A stretch of DNA of 64,000 nucleotides from Sphingomonadaceae bacterium 3R27C6 (GTDB lineage Bacteria > Pseudomonadota > Alphaproteobacteria > Sphingomonadales > Sphingomonadaceae): contig SCNS01000013.1 of assembly GCA_005503215.1 (NCBI GenBank), positions 62,001-126,000 on the forward strand. The letters are read 5' to 3'. Numbering within the stretch: position 1 is the stretch's first letter; each line of letters begins with the position of its first letter. This document shows, one piece after another, positions 8,233 to 17,941 of this stretch. The notes under the pieces were generated by a model, which ran no database searches, was not told the DNA's origin, and saw only the letters and a list, made by a program, of their open reading frames with translations. The translations under genes were made by a program, and so were the position numbers.

Positions 8233-9138
8233 ATGATCATCCCGCGCGTTCCCGTCCAGCATCGCCGCCTGCTCCCCGACCGTCGCCTGTCGGGCCCGAC
8301 GCCGTGGGTGATCGCGATCCTGATGATGCTGACCTTGCTCGCCGCCGCCGCCGGGGTCGGGCTCGCGCGTTCGGCGAACGCCATCGGCGCCGCGATCGCC
8401 GGGCGCGTGACGGTCCAGATCGTCACCGCGAACCCGGTGACGCGCGCCGAGCAGGCCGCGGCGCTCCGCCGGGCGGCCGCTGCGCAGCCCTTCGTTCTTT
8501 CGGCGCGCTCGGTCGAGCCGGAAGAATTGCAGGCGACGCTCGGCCAATGGTTCGGCGCCGCCGAGGGCGACGACCCGGTGCTGAAATCGCTCCCCTTGCC
8601 CGCGCTCGTCGACATCGACTTTGTCGGCGAGGACCGCACCGATCCTATGCGCCAGCTGGAGGCATTGGTCGCGCGTGAAGCGCCCGGCGCGCGGATCATC
8701 CCCCACGCCGAATGGCTCGGCCCGGTCGCGCGGCTGATCCGTTCGCTCGCGTGGATCGCCGGCGGCATGGTGGTGCTGATGACGCTCGCCAGTGCCGCGG
8801 TGGTGATCATGACCGCGCGCGCCGCGCTCGCGACGCATTTCCCGACGATCGAGATGCTCCACATGATCGGCGCGACCGATCGCCAGATTACCCGGCTGTT
8901 CCAGCGCCGCATCGCGATCGACACCGCTTACGGCATCGCGCTTGGCACCGTCGTTGCCGCCGCGATCCTGCTCCTGATCGGCTTGCAATGGTCGGGGGTC
9001 ACAGCGGGGCTTGCGGCGACCGCGTCGCTTGGCCCCGCCGGCTGGGCGCTCTTGCTGGCGCTGCCGCTATTGGCTATCGCGCTCGCAGCCCTCACCGCGC
9101 GCCAGACCCTGCTCGCGGCGCTCAAGAAGATTCTATGA
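8233..9138 (+). CDS. ftsX: Cell-division membrane protein FtsX
   Basis: 301 residues. One N-terminal membrane helix (about 25-48) is followed by a ~120-residue periplasmic domain and three C-terminal helices, the standard FtsX topology. The segment IEMLHMIGATDRQI after the second helix is the FtsX/MacB-type coupling region. It forms a complex with FtsE. Its stop overlaps the next ATG (ATGA at 9135), implying translational coupling. Confidence 0.92.
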   Translation: MIIPRVPVQHRRLLPDRRLSGPTPWVIAILMMLTLLAAAAGVGLARSANAIGAAIAGRVTVQIVTANPVTRAEQAAALRRAAAAQPFVLSARSVEPEELQATLGQWFGAAEGDDPVLKSLPLPALVDIDFVGEDRTDPMRQLEALVAREAPGARIIPHAEWLGPVARLIRSLAWIAGGMVVLMTLASAAVVIMTARAALATHFPTIEMLHMIGATDRQITRLFQRRIAIDTAYGIALGTVVAAAILLLIGLQWSGVTAGLAATASLGPAGWALLLALPLLAIALAALTARQTLLAALKKIL

Positions 9139-9665
9139 TCAAGCGCCTGATTTCCCTGTTGTTCCTGGCCTGGGTGCTCGGCTTCGCATGGTTCGCGCTG
9201 CTGCTGCCGCTGCCTGCCGATGCGCAAAAGACCGACGCGATCGTCGTGCTCACCGGCGGGCCGGGACGCATCGACCGCGCGCTCGAACGGCTCGAGGCGG
9301 GCGATGCCAAGCGGCTCCTCATCAGCGGCGTCGCGCGCGAGGTGAAGCCGCGCGAACTCGCCGCCGCGTATAAACGCCCGGTCAGCCTGTTCGACTGCTG
9401 CATCGCGCTGGGGTTCGAGGCCGAGGATACACGCTCGAACGCGACCGAGGTCGCGACCTGGGTAGAGCGCCGCAAATATAAGAGCATCCGGCTGATCACC
9501 ACCGATTGGCATATGCGCCGCGCCGAATATGAAATCGGCCGCGCGGTCGGCGACAAGGTGACGATCCTTCCCGACGCCGTACGCAGCCAGCCCAATTTCG
9601 CGACGCTGTTTCGCGAATATCATAAATATCTGGCGGGGCTGGCGGGCGGGCTGCTCGGCCTGTGA
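9135..9665 (+). CDS. YdcF-like DUF218 membrane-anchored protein
   Basis: 176 residues. An N-terminal hydrophobic anchor (7-27) is followed by a DUF218 domain: TDAIVVLTGG, a GPGRIDRALERL segment, LLISG, an RSNATEVATW segment and LITTDWHMRRA. The family (YdcF, SanA, ElyC) is linked to envelope integrity and lipid-carrier or peptidoglycan metabolism in other bacteria; the reaction is not settled. It is coupled to ftsX and to the acyltransferase gene by 4-nt overlaps, which supports an envelope role. Confidence 0.87.
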   Translation: MIKRLISLLFLAWVLGFAWFALLLPLPADAQKTDAIVVLTGGPGRIDRALERLEAGDAKRLLISGVAREVKPRELAAAYKRPVSLFDCCIALGFEAEDTRSNATEVATWVERRKYKSIRLITTDWHMRRAEYEIGRAVGDKVTILPDAVRSQPNFATLFREYHKYLAGLAGGLLGL

Positions 9666-10396
9666 GATACACCATCGCCCTGTTCCGCTCGATCCTGTTC
9701 TGGATCGCCTTTTTCGTGATGAGCAGCATTTCGTCGATCGGCGGGGTAATCGCGCTGCCGATCTCGCATCGCGGCACGATTTTCTTCGTCCGCATCTGGG
9801 CGCAGGCGCACCGGATCTTCTGCCGTTTCCTGCTCGGACAGACAATCGTCGTCGAGGGCGAGATGCCCGACATCCCGGTGCTCTACGTCTTCAAGCATGA
9901 ATCGGCATTCGAGACGGTCGAACAGCCGATGCTGTTCAAACACCCCGCGGTGTTCGCGAAGGAAGAATTATTCTCGATCCCCGTGTGGGGCCAGGCGGCG
10001 CGCTTTTACGGCCTGATCCCGGTCGACCGCGACGGCGGCGGCAAGGCGATGCGCGCGATGCTCGGCGCCGCGAAGGCGGCGCTTACCGCCGGGCGCCCGC
10101 TGGTGCTGTTCGCCGAGGGCACGCGCGTCCCGCACGGGCAGGCGCCGCAGCTCCGCCCCGGCTTTGCCGGCATGTACCGCCTGCTCAATGTTCCGGTGAT
10201 TCCGGTCGCGGTGAACAGCGGCCTCGCCTTTCCGCCGCGCCGCTGGGTCAAATGGCCGGGAACGATCACCTACAAGGTCGGCGAAACGATCCCCGCCGGG
10301 CTACCGCGCGAAGAAGCCGAGGCGCGCGTGCGGGTGGCGATCAACGCGCTGAACCCACCCGAAGCATTGCTGACGGGCGAGACCTCAAACACCTAA
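9662..10396 (+). CDS. 1-acyl-sn-glycerol-3-phosphate acyltransferase family (PlsC-like)
   Basis: 244 residues, GTG start in a GTGA overlap with the upstream stop. An N-terminal membrane helix precedes a PlsC domain. The catalytic motif reads HESAFE (His79 to Glu84) where most members have HX4D, so Glu stands in for Asp. The FAEGTR substrate motif and a VPVIPVAVNSG segment are present. It should transfer an acyl chain to lysophosphatidic acid or a related lipid at the inner membrane. Last gene of the ftsEX operon, converging on tyrC. Confidence 0.88.
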   Translation: MRYTIALFRSILFWIAFFVMSSISSIGGVIALPISHRGTIFFVRIWAQAHRIFCRFLLGQTIVVEGEMPDIPVLYVFKHESAFETVEQPMLFKHPAVFAKEELFSIPVWGQAARFYGLIPVDRDGGGKAMRAMLGAAKAALTAGRPLVLFAEGTRVPHGQAPQLRPGFAGMYRLLNVPVIPVAVNSGLAFPPRRWVKWPGTITYKVGETIPAGLPREEAEARVRVAINALNPPEALLTGETSNT

Positions 10397-10419
10397 TCCC
10401 GTTCGCATCGAGATTCGGC

Positions 10420-11334
10420 TTAGTGCTTCCGCCCGAAATCGGGCGCGGCATCATCCTGCCCCTGTTCGATAATCGAGCGCCGGATCGCGCGCGTGCGGGT
10501 GAACCAGTCCTCGAGCTTGTCGGCGTCGCCGCGGCGGATCGCCTGCTGGAGCACCGTCAGATCCTCGTTGAAGCGCTGCAAGGTCGCGAGCACGGCACCC
10601 TTGTTCGCGAGGAAGACGTCGCGCCACATCACCGGATCGCTCGCCGCGATGCGCGTGAAGTCACGAAAGCCGCCCGCCGAATATTTGATCACTTCGCTCT
10701 CGGTGACCTCTTCGAGCTCGCTCGCGGTGCCGACGATCGTATAAGCGATCAGGTGCGGCAAATGGCTGGTCACCGCGAGCACCATATCGTGGTGCGCGGC
10801 GTCCATCGTCTCGACCTTCGCGCCGAGCGCCTGCCAGAAGGACGTCACTGCCGTCACGGCGTCTTCGGACGCACCCGCACCCGGCGTGACGATGCACCAG
10901 CGGCCTTCGAACAAGGTCGAAAAGCCCGCCGCCGGGCCGCTATTCTCGGTCCCCGCGACCGGATGCGCCGGGATGACGGCATGATCGGGCAGCGCCTTCG
11001 CCAGCGCTTCGGCAACGCCCGCCTTCGACGAACCGACGTCCGAAATGATCGCCTCGGGCTTCAGCCCCGGCGCGATCGCGACGGCGGCATCGGCCATCCG
11101 GCCCACCGGCACCGCCAGAATCACGAGGTCGGCGTTCGCCACCGCCGCGACCGGATCATCGGCAATCGTATCGCAAAGCCCGAGTTCGTTTGCGACCTTG
11201 CGCACTTCGGCGCTGGCGTCATGGCCAACGACCGCCACCTCTGGCAGCCGCTCCCCGATCGCGCGCGCGATCGACGAGCCGATCAGGCCCAGCCCGACAA
11301 TCGCGACGCGATCAACGCTCGACGCCCTTGGCAT
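10420..11334 (-). CDS. tyrC: Prephenate/arogenate dehydrogenase
   Basis: 304 residues. An N-terminal Rossmann fold with GLGLIGSS binds NAD(P). The substrate-binding HPVAGTENSG segment and a helical C-terminal dimerisation region follow. It oxidatively decarboxylates prephenate or arogenate in tyrosine synthesis; sphingomonads often use a cyclohexadienyl form, so specificity is open. The start overlaps the hisC stop by one base (TGATG), and the hisC-tyrC order is common in alphaproteobacteria. Confidence 0.9.
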   Translation of the reverse strand: MPRASSVDRVAIVGLGLIGSSIARAIGERLPEVAVVGHDASAEVRKVANELGLCDTIADDPVAAVANADLVILAVPVGRMADAAVAIAPGLKPEAIISDVGSSKAGVAEALAKALPDHAVIPAHPVAGTENSGPAAGFSTLFEGRWCIVTPGAGASEDAVTAVTSFWQALGAKVETMDAAHHDMVLAVTSHLPHLIAYTIVGTASELEEVTESEVIKYSAGGFRDFTRIAASDPVMWRDVFLANKGAVLATLQRFNEDLTVLQQAIRRGDADKLEDWFTRTRAIRRSIIEQGQDDAAPDFGRKH

Positions 11335-12449
11335 CAGCCGTTCAGCGCGGCGCGGATCGCCGCCGCGAGCCCGCGCGTCTCTTCCTCGGTGCCGATTGTC
11401 ATGCGCAGCGCATTGGGCAATCCCTGCCCCGGCAGCCAGCGGACGATATAACCCGCCTCCATCAGCCGGTTATAGACCGTCTCGGCGCTCACATCGCCTT
11501 CGAACAGCACGAGCAGGAAGTTGCACGCCGACGGCACGACGCGCACACCATGATTGCCGAGGCTTTCGAGTTCGCCCGCCAGCCAGGCGCGCCATTCGGC
11601 ATTGTGATCGCGGCTGTGCGCGACGAATTCCTCGTCACCGAGCGCCGCGACCGCCGCAGCCTGCCCCGCGCGCGTGACGTTGAACGGCAGGCGAATGCGG
11701 TGCAGCGCCGAAATCACTTCGGCCGCGGCATAGCCCCAGCCGATGCGTTCGGCGGCAAGCCCGTGGATCTTCGAGAAGGTGCGCGTGACGAACACGTTCG
11801 GCTGCGTCTTCGCGAGTTCGAGCCCGCCGTCGTCCTCGGCGTCGGACAGATATTCCGAATAGGCCTGGTCGATCACGAACAGGATATTCTTCGGCAGCCC
11901 GGCGTAAAGTCGCGCAACTTCCTCGCGCGTTGCAAGCGTGCCGGTCGGATTGTTCGGATTGGCGAGATAGACGACGCGCGTCTTGTCGGTCACCGCGGCG
12001 AGCAGCGCGTCGACGTCGGTCGCATAATCCTTGTCGTCGGCCTCGACCGGCACCGCACCAACGCGCCGCGCCGCGATTTCATAGACCGCAAAACCGTAGC
12101 GGACGTACAATATCTCGTCGCCGACGCCGGCATAAGTGCCCGCCGCGAGGTGGAGCAATTCGTCCGACCCGTTGCCGCAGATGATCCGCGCCGGATCGAG
12201 CCCGAACTTCGCGGCGATCGTCTCGCGCAGCTCCACCGAACCCGGATCGGGATAGCGCGACAGCGCATCGGGCGCCGCCTGCGCCGCAGCGAAGGCCGCG
12301 CGCGCCTTTTCACCCGTTCCGAGCGGATTTTCATTTGCGCTGAGCTTGATCAGCGGACGGCCGTCGGCGCCCGCCGACTTGCCGGGAACATAGGGAGCGA
12401 TGCCGCTGATCCACGGCTTGGGCTGAAGGCTTTGGGTCGCGTCGGTCAT
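11334..12449 (-). CDS. hisC: Histidinol-phosphate aminotransferase
   Basis: 371 residues from ATG 12449; an open frame to 12530 exists but runs into the metX start region and adds non-conserved sequence. Fold-type I PLP enzyme: LSANENPLG at the N-terminus, [17 protein letters not shown], and the PLP lysine in TRTFSKIHG. It acts in histidine synthesis; HisC homologues of this type also transaminate aromatic substrates, which suits coupling to tyrC. Divergent from metX with about 80 bp between starts. Confidence 0.92.
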   Translation of the reverse strand: MTDATQSLQPKPWISGIAPYVPGKSAGADGRPLIKLSANENPLGTGEKARAAFAAAQAAPDALSRYPDPGSVELRETIAAKFGLDPARIICGNGSDELLHLAAGTYAGVGDEILYVRYGFAVYEIAARRVGAVPVEADDKDYATDVDALLAAVTDKTRVVYLANPNNPTGTLATREEVARLYAGLPKNILFVIDQAYSEYLSDAEDDGGLELAKTQPNVFVTRTFSKIHGLAAERIGWGYAAAEVISALHRIRLPFNVTRAGQAAAVAALGDEEFVAHSRDHNAEWRAWLAGELESLGNHGVRVVPSACNFLLVLFEGDVSAETVYNRLMEAGYIVRWLPGQGLPNALRMTIGTEEETRGLAAAIRAALNG

Positions 12450-12528
12450 GCCGCGCCGTTTAACGGCTATGCTGCGCGAGTCCAGTACGTTGACAGGGTG
12501 CGTGCGCCCGCTTAGCCCCGCGCGAACC

Positions 12529-13653
12529 ATGGCGAGCCTGCTCCACGATATCCAGCATCACAGCGTGACGATCGCGGCGCCGCTGCCGCTCGACAGCGGA
12601 CAGGTGCTGGGCTCGGTAACGATCGCCTATCAAAGCTATGGCGCGCTCAATCCCGACAAGTCGAACGCGGTGCTGATCTGCCATGCGCTCACCGGCGACC
12701 AATATGTTGCGAGCGACCATCCGGCGACGGGAAAGCCCGGCTGGTGGGCGCGCATGGTCGGGCCGGGCAAGCCGATCGACACCGACCGCTTCCACGTCAT
12801 CTGCGCCAATGTGCTCGGCAGCTGCATGGGGACGAGCGGTCCCGCCTCGCCCGACGCGGCGACAGGCGCGCCGCTCGGCATGGCCTTTCCCGTCATCACG
12901 ATCACCGACATGGTGCGCGCGCAGGCGATGCTGCTCGACCATCTCGGCATTTCGCGGCTTCATGCCGTCGTCGGCGGGTCGATGGGGGGGATGCAGACGC
13001 TCGCCTGGGCCGCGACCTACCCCGACCGTCTCGCCTCGGCGCTCGTCATCGCGAGCGCGGCGCGTCATTCGGCGCAGAATATCGCGTTTCACGAGGTTGG
13101 GCGGCAGGCGATCATGGCCGATCCCGACTGGCAGGACGGCCAATATTATGGCAGCGCGCGCGCGCCGACCAAGGGGCTCGCGGTCGCGCGCATGGCGGCG
13201 CATATCACCTATCTGTCCGAAGAGGGACTAACCGAGAAGTTCGGCCGCCGCCTGCAGGCGCGCGACATCAAGAGCTTCGGCTTCGACGCCGATTTCCAGG
13301 TCGAATCGTACCTCAGGCATCAGGGGCTCGCCTTCACCGACCGCTTCGACGCCAACGCCTATCTCTATATCACCCGCGCGATGGACTATTTCGATCTCGC
13401 CGACCCGCACGACGGGCGGCTTGCGGGTGCCTTCGCCGCCGCAAAGGATGTGCGCTTCACGCTCGTCAGCTTCGACACCGACTGGCTCTATCCGACCTCC
13501 GAATCGCGCCGCGTCGTCCAGGCGCTGCAAAGCGTCGGCGCGGCGGCGAGCTTCGTCGAACTGTCGGCACCCTTCGGCCACGACAGCTTTCTGCTAGACG
13601 TGCCCGCGCTCGATCGCCTCGTCGCAGGATCCCTTCGGACAGGTCTGGCATGA
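12529..13653 (+). CDS. metX: Homoserine O-acyltransferase MetX
   Basis: 374 residues from ATG 12529; starts further upstream overlap hisC. Alpha/beta hydrolase fold with nucleophile Ser151 in [10 protein letters not shown], Asp in FDTDWLYP and His in FGHDSFLLD. The [10 protein letters not shown] segment is typical of MetX. It acylates homoserine for methionine synthesis; whether acetyl- or succinyl-CoA is used cannot be read safely here. It is coupled by 4-nt overlaps to a GNAT gene and metW. I saw no SAM riboswitch in the short leader. Confidence 0.93.
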   Translation: MASLLHDIQHHSVTIAAPLPLDSGQVLGSVTIAYQSYGALNPDKSNAVLICHALTGDQYVASDHPATGKPGWWARMVGPGKPIDTDRFHVICANVLGSCMGTSGPASPDAATGAPLGMAFPVITITDMVRAQAMLLDHLGISRLHAVVGGSMGGMQTLAWAATYPDRLASALVIASAARHSAQNIAFHEVGRQAIMADPDWQDGQYYGSARAPTKGLAVARMAAHITYLSEEGLTEKFGRRLQARDIKSFGFDADFQVESYLRHQGLAFTDRFDANAYLYITRAMDYFDLADPHDGRLAGAFAAAKDVRFTLVSFDTDWLYPTSESRRVVQALQSVGAAASFVELSAPFGHDSFLLDVPALDRLVAGSLRTGLA

Positions 13654-14087
13654 ATGAAATCTATCGCCTGTCCTTCGACCCGTCCGACATGCAGGCGGGC
13701 GCGATCCACGCGTTTCTGACGCAGAGCTATTGGGCCGAGAATATTTCGCCCGCGACCGTCGAACGCGCCATCGCGGGGTCGCTGTGCGTCGGCACCTTCG
13801 CGCCGGGCGGCGAGCAGGTCGGCTTTGCCCGCGTCGTCACCGATCGCGCGACCTTCGCCTATCTGGCCGACGTCTATGTGCTCGACGCGCATCGCGGGCA
13901 CGGCCTCGCCGCGCGCATGGTGACCGCGCTGCACGATCATCCCGACCTGCAAGGGCTGCGGCGGTGGATGCTCGCGACCAGCGATGCGCACGGGCTTTAT
14001 GCCGCACTCGGCTGGACGGCAATCGAGGACGCGACACCGTTCATGCAGCGTCATTTCCCCGACGTCTACCGGCAGGCCGGACGATGA
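13650..14087 (+). CDS. GNAT-family N-acetyltransferase
   Basis: 145 residues, ATGA overlap with metX. Single GNAT domain: FARVVTD strand, [20 protein letters not shown] carrying the acetyl-CoA pyrophosphate loop (RGHGLA), and a YAALGW strand near the end. The acceptor is unknown. It is inserted between metX and metW, which are usually adjacent, with 4-nt overlaps on both sides, so it is translated with methionine genes. It could act on a small molecule from that pathway, but nothing in the sequence says which. Confidence 0.88.
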   Translation: MNEIYRLSFDPSDMQAGAIHAFLTQSYWAENISPATVERAIAGSLCVGTFAPGGEQVGFARVVTDRATFAYLADVYVLDAHRGHGLAARMVTALHDHPDLQGLRRWMLATSDAHGLYAALGWTAIEDATPFMQRHFPDVYRQAGR

Positions 14088-14668
14088 AACTGCGCCCCGA
14101 TCTGGCGATCATCGCCGATGCCGTTCCCCCAGCGTCGCGCGTGCTCGACGTCGGCTGCGGCGACGGCGAATTGATGGCGGCGCTCCAGAGCAAGGGGGTC
14201 GATACGCGCGGGCTCGAAATCGACCCCGACAATGTCACCGCCGCGATCGCGCGCGGCCAGTCGGTCGTGCAGGGCGACGCGAACCGCGACCTTGCCGACT
14301 ATCCCGACGATGCCTTCGACTATGCGATCCTGTCGCAGACGCTGCAAACGACCGAGCGCCCCGACCGCGTCGTCGACGAACTGCTGCGCATCGCGCCGCG
14401 CGCCTTCGTCAGCTTCCCCAATTTCGCGCATTGGCGCATCCGGCTCGCACTGCTGTGGGGCGGGCGGATGCCGGTGACGCGCCTCTTGCCCGTCGCCTGG
14501 TATGAAACGCCGAACATCCACCATGTCACGGTCAGCGATTTTCGCGACCTCGTCCGCGCGAAGGGCATCAAGGTCGAGCGCGTCTGGCACCTGTCGGGCG
14601 ACAGGCCGGCAAGCGACGCCGCCGCCAGCTGGCGCGCCGAACATGCGATCTTCCTGATTTCGCGCTAA
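14084..14668 (+). CDS. metW: Methionine biosynthesis protein MetW
   Basis: 194 residues, ATGA overlap with the GNAT gene. SAM-methyltransferase-like Rossmann fold with LDVGCGDGEL; ILSQTLQ and the FPNFAHWRIR and WYETPNIHHVT segments are MetW hallmarks. MetW works with MetX in homoserine acylation in many alpha- and betaproteobacteria, probably as a partner rather than a methyltransferase. Confidence 0.93.
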   Translation: MKLRPDLAIIADAVPPASRVLDVGCGDGELMAALQSKGVDTRGLEIDPDNVTAAIARGQSVVQGDANRDLADYPDDAFDYAILSQTLQTTERPDRVVDELLRIAPRAFVSFPNFAHWRIRLALLWGGRMPVTRLLPVAWYETPNIHHVTVSDFRDLVRAKGIKVERVWHLSGDRPASDAAASWRAEHAIFLISR

Positions 14669-14669
14669 A

Positions 14670-15335
14670 TCAATCCTGCTTCTTCAGCCCGTTCGCGAGC
14701 AGGTCGTTGGCGATCCGCGCGATCTCCGAAATGTCGCTCTCGGTGTCCCACAATCCGTAGCGCATGCCGAGAAACACGTTCATCCCGCCGATCGCCCACG
14801 CGTGGATCTCGCTGACGTCATCGCGGATTTCGCCGCGCGCCGCACCGCCCTCAAGCCGCTGGCGGACGCGCGCGACCGTCGTTTCATAGTGGCGGCGATA
14901 ACTCGCATAATCGACGAACTCGGCCTCGTCGATGATGCGGTAGATCTCCTTGTTCGCGCGCACGAAGCCGAGATAGGATTCGAGCCCGATGCGTTCGGCG
15001 CTGATCTCGTCGGGCGCCGCCTGGACGATCGGCGTGACATGGTCGCGTAACCGTTCGCTCATATAGCGGACGAGCGCCTGGAAGATTTCCTCTTTCGAAT
15101 CGAAATAGGTGTAGAAACTGCCGAGCGCGGTTCCGGCGCGGCGCGTGATCGCGCTGATCGACGCCTCGTGGAACCCGCGCTCGCCGAATTCGATCGCCGC
15201 CGCGTCGAGCAGCTTGCGCAGCGTCCGCCGCCCGCGCTCGGTGCGCGGCGTCTTGTCGCGCGCGTCGCCCGCGCCTCGTTCGGTTTCGGCCTGCCCCGTT
15301 TCGGCCCGCCCCGTTTCGCTCTGCGGCTGATCCAT
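14670..15335 (-). CDS. TetR-family transcriptional regulator
   Basis: 221 residues from ATG 15335. The frame stays open to 15446, but the extension has no conserved features. A charged, repetitive Glu/Thr/Gly tail (residues 1-35) precedes the HTH: LLDAAAIEFGERGF, then a helix pair ending in GSFYTYFDSKEE, the TetR recognition region. The C-terminal ligand domain is generic. It diverges from the TonB receptor gene, so the shared ~200-bp region is its likely operator; the ligand is unknown. Confidence 0.88.
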   Translation of the reverse strand: MDQPQSETGRAETGQAETERGAGDARDKTPRTERGRRTLRKLLDAAAIEFGERGFHEASISAITRRAGTALGSFYTYFDSKEEIFQALVRYMSERLRDHVTPIVQAAPDEISAERIGLESYLGFVRANKEIYRIIDEAEFVDYASYRRHYETTVARVRQRLEGGAARGEIRDDVSEIHAWAIGGMNVFLGMRYGLWDTESDISEIARIANDLLANGLKKQD

Positions 15336-15539
15336 GACTGCCTTTCCGTCTCCCCCTCCGTCCGGCCTCACCTGCATCGTGGCATTTCCGCACCACTGGC
15401 AAGCAAAAAGCGACAGAGCCATATTCCAAGTTGAAACTTGGTTCATGTTTCACTATTGGAAGCGGCGCGGCTTGGCAAGCACCAGCCCAAGAAAAGCAAA
15501 CAGGGTGGCGAGGGGTCACCCGCCACATGGGAGAGTCAT

Positions 15540-17894
15540 ATGCGTCCTTTCGCCCGCCCGCTGCGTCGTGCAATCCTTGCCACCAGCGCGCTTTCCATGA
15601 TCGTCTTCGCTCCCGCGGCTTTCGCGCAGGAAGCGGGCGCGACCGACGCCGGCGATAACGAGATCATCGTGACGGCGCGCCGCCGCGACGAACGCCTGAT
15701 CGACGTGCCCGTCGCGATCACCGCCTTTTCGGGCGAGGCGCTGGCAAAGGCCGGGGCGCTCGACATCACCGACGTTGCCCAGACAACCCCGAACACCACG
15801 CTCGAGGTTTCGCGCGGCACCAATTCGACGCTCAGCGCGTTCATCCGCGGCGTCGGCCAGCAGGACCCGGTATCGGGTTTCGAACAGGGCGTCGGCATCT
15901 ATCTCGACGACGTCTACCTCAACCGCCCGCAAGCCGCGGTGCTCGATATCTATGACGTCGAGCGCATCGAAATCCTGCGCGGGCCGCAGGGCACGCTCTA
16001 TGGCCGCAACACGATCGGCGGCGCGGTCAAATATGTGACCAAGCAGCTGCCCGAGGAATTCTCGCTCAAGATCAAGGGCACGCTCGGCACCTACGACCAG
16101 GCCGACCTCGTCGTGACCGCGAGCGCGCCGATCGGCGACCTCCTGCGCGTCGGCGGCTCGGTCGCGCGCCTGTCGCGCGGCGGTTTCGGCGACAATCTCA
16201 CCACCGGCCGCGAAAATTACAACAAGGACGTCTGGGCAGGCCGCGGCACGGTCGAGCTCGGCGGTTATGGCGCGCCGGTGCTGATCCGCATTTCGGGCGA
16301 TTACAGCAAGGACAAGAGCGATCCGCGCGGCGGCCACCGCCTGATCCCGTCGCTGCTGACCAACGCCCCCGTGCTCGATGATGTGTTCGACAGTCGCGGC
16401 GGCCTCAACGATCCGAAGCAGGAGATCGAGGCCTATGGCCTCGCCATGAACGTCACCGCCGAACTCAGCGACACGGTCACGATCCGGTCGATCAGCGCCT
16501 GGCGCAAGGACACGTCGGCGACGCCGATCGACTTCGACGCGCTTCCCGGCGTCGACATCGACGTTCCCGGCTTCTATTTCAACGAGCAGATCAGCCAGGA
16601 ATTCCAGCTGCTCTACGAAGGCGACAAGCTGAAGGGTCTGCTCGGCTTCTATTATCTCGATGCGACCGCCGACACGTTGTTCGACGTCCGCATCTTCAAC
16701 AACCTCGCGGGCCTCACCGCCTTTACCGAGGCCGATGTCGACACCCAGACCTTCGCGGTGTTCGGCGACTTCACCTATGATTTCAACGACAAGCTCAGCC
16801 TGTCGGTCGGCGGCCGTTACACGTGGGACGAACGCGAAGCGTCGATCCTGCGGCAGAATTATCTTGGCGGCGGGTCGCCGGTGTTCGGCGGCGCGGGCGT
16901 CGCGTTCGGCGCGCCGGGCACCAATTTCAACGGCAAGCGTGACTTCAAGAAATTCACCCCGCGCGCGTCGCTGTCGTTCAAGCCAACCCCCGACCATAAT
17001 TTCTACGCGAGCTATTCGCAGGGCTTCAAGGGTGGCGGGTTCGATCCGCGCGGCGTCGGCGTCAACGCGCCGGGCGCCATCCCCGGCCGGCCGACCGACG
17101 CGGAAATCGCTTCCTTCCTGAGCTTCCGCCCCGAAAAGGTCGAAAGCTACGAGGTCGGCTACAAGGGCAGCCTGATGGACGGCGCGGTCAACGTCGCGCT
17201 CGCCGCTTTCTATGCCGATTACACCGACGTCCAGATCCCGGGATCGGTCGCGTGCACCGTCAGCGGCCTGCCGAGCTTCTGCGGCGTCGTCTCGAACGCC
17301 GGCAAGGCGACCTTCAAGGGCGTCGAATTCGAGGGCCGCGCGCGGCTTGGCGAGGATCTGGCGACCGCGGGCGACCGACTGACGCTGTCGACCGCGCTCG
17401 GCTTTATCCAGGCCGATTATAAGGAATATATCTCGAACATCCTCGTCGGCGGGGTCAACACGCCGACCGACGTGTCGGATTTCCGCGAGGTGCAGAACAC
17501 CCCGAAATGGACCGCCAGCGGCACCCTCGCTTACTCGACCCCGATCGGCGACGGCGATTTGAGCTTCGGGACGACCTTGTCGTATCGCAGCAAGACCTAT
17601 CAGTTCGAAATCCCGAACCCCTATATCGACCAGAAGGGCTTCGCTTTGTGGGATGCCAGCCTCGTCTACACCGCGCCAGACGATCGCTGGAGCCTCGGCG
17701 TGTTCGGCAAGAATCTGACGAACAAGGAATATAAGACCTCGGGCTATACGTTCGTGAACGTCAACCCGGTCACCGGCGCGATCATTCCGGGCGCGAACGG
17801 CTTGCCGACCTCGGCGCTCGGCCGCGAAGGCACGCTAACCGCCTTTTACGGCAATCCGCGCCAGGTCTTTGTCACCGGCACCGTAAAATTCTGA
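15540..17894 (+). CDS. TonB-dependent outer-membrane receptor
   Basis: 784 residues from ATG 15540, which has GGGAG upstream; the frame opens at 15438 but the extra residues are not signal-like. Signal peptide (about 1-25, ending AFAQ), TonB box EIIVTARRR, plug domain with DVERIEILRGPQGTLYGRN, then a long beta-barrel closing in a C-terminal Phe. It should import a substrate too large for porins, powered by TonB. The type is the large sphingomonad family, not clearly a siderophore receptor. The flanking TetR gene and glutarate genes may hint at an organic substrate, but that is speculation. Confidence 0.92.
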   Translation: MRPFARPLRRAILATSALSMIVFAPAAFAQEAGATDAGDNEIIVTARRRDERLIDVPVAITAFSGEALAKAGALDITDVAQTTPNTTLEVSRGTNSTLSAFIRGVGQQDPVSGFEQGVGIYLDDVYLNRPQAAVLDIYDVERIEILRGPQGTLYGRNTIGGAVKYVTKQLPEEFSLKIKGTLGTYDQADLVVTASAPIGDLLRVGGSVARLSRGGFGDNLTTGRENYNKDVWAGRGTVELGGYGAPVLIRISGDYSKDKSDPRGGHRLIPSLLTNAPVLDDVFDSRGGLNDPKQEIEAYGLAMNVTAELSDTVTIRSISAWRKDTSATPIDFDALPGVDIDVPGFYFNEQISQEFQLLYEGDKLKGLLGFYYLDATADTLFDVRIFNNLAGLTAFTEADVDTQTFAVFGDFTYDFNDKLSLSVGGRYTWDEREASILRQNYLGGGSPVFGGAGVAFGAPGTNFNGKRDFKKFTPRASLSFKPTPDHNFYASYSQGFKGGGFDPRGVGVNAPGAIPGRPTDAEIASFLSFRPEKVESYEVGYKGSLMDGAVNVALAAFYADYTDVQIPGSVACTVSGLPSFCGVVSNAGKATFKGVEFEGRARLGEDLATAGDRLTLSTALGFIQADYKEYISNILVGGVNTPTDVSDFREVQNTPKWTASGTLAYSTPIGDGDLSFGTTLSYRSKTYQFEIPNPYIDQKGFALWDASLVYTAPDDRWSLGVFGKNLTNKEYKTSGYTFVNVNPVTGAIIPGANGLPTSALGREGTLTAFYGNPRQVFVTGTVKF

Positions 17895-17911
17895 TCTTCG
17901 GATAAGGGGAG

Positions 17912-17941
17912 AAAGGGGCGTCCGTCGCGGCGCCCCTTTTT
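17912..17941 (+). terminator. Intrinsic terminator after the TonB receptor gene
   Basis: Stem AAAGGGGCG/CGCCCCTTT (17912-17920 and 17931-17939) with a 10-nt loop and a T-rich tail through 17941. It separates the receptor gene from the convergent CoA-transferase gene and may serve both strands weakly. Confidence 0.8.

Noticed and set aside
12450..12528. SAM riboswitch before metX
   Set aside because: The 79-bp interval lacks the SAM-II or SAM/SAH conserved segments as far as I can read them.
15516..16997. 493-residue minus-strand ORF
   Set aside because: Shadow of the TonB receptor; rich in Arg/Ala with no family features.
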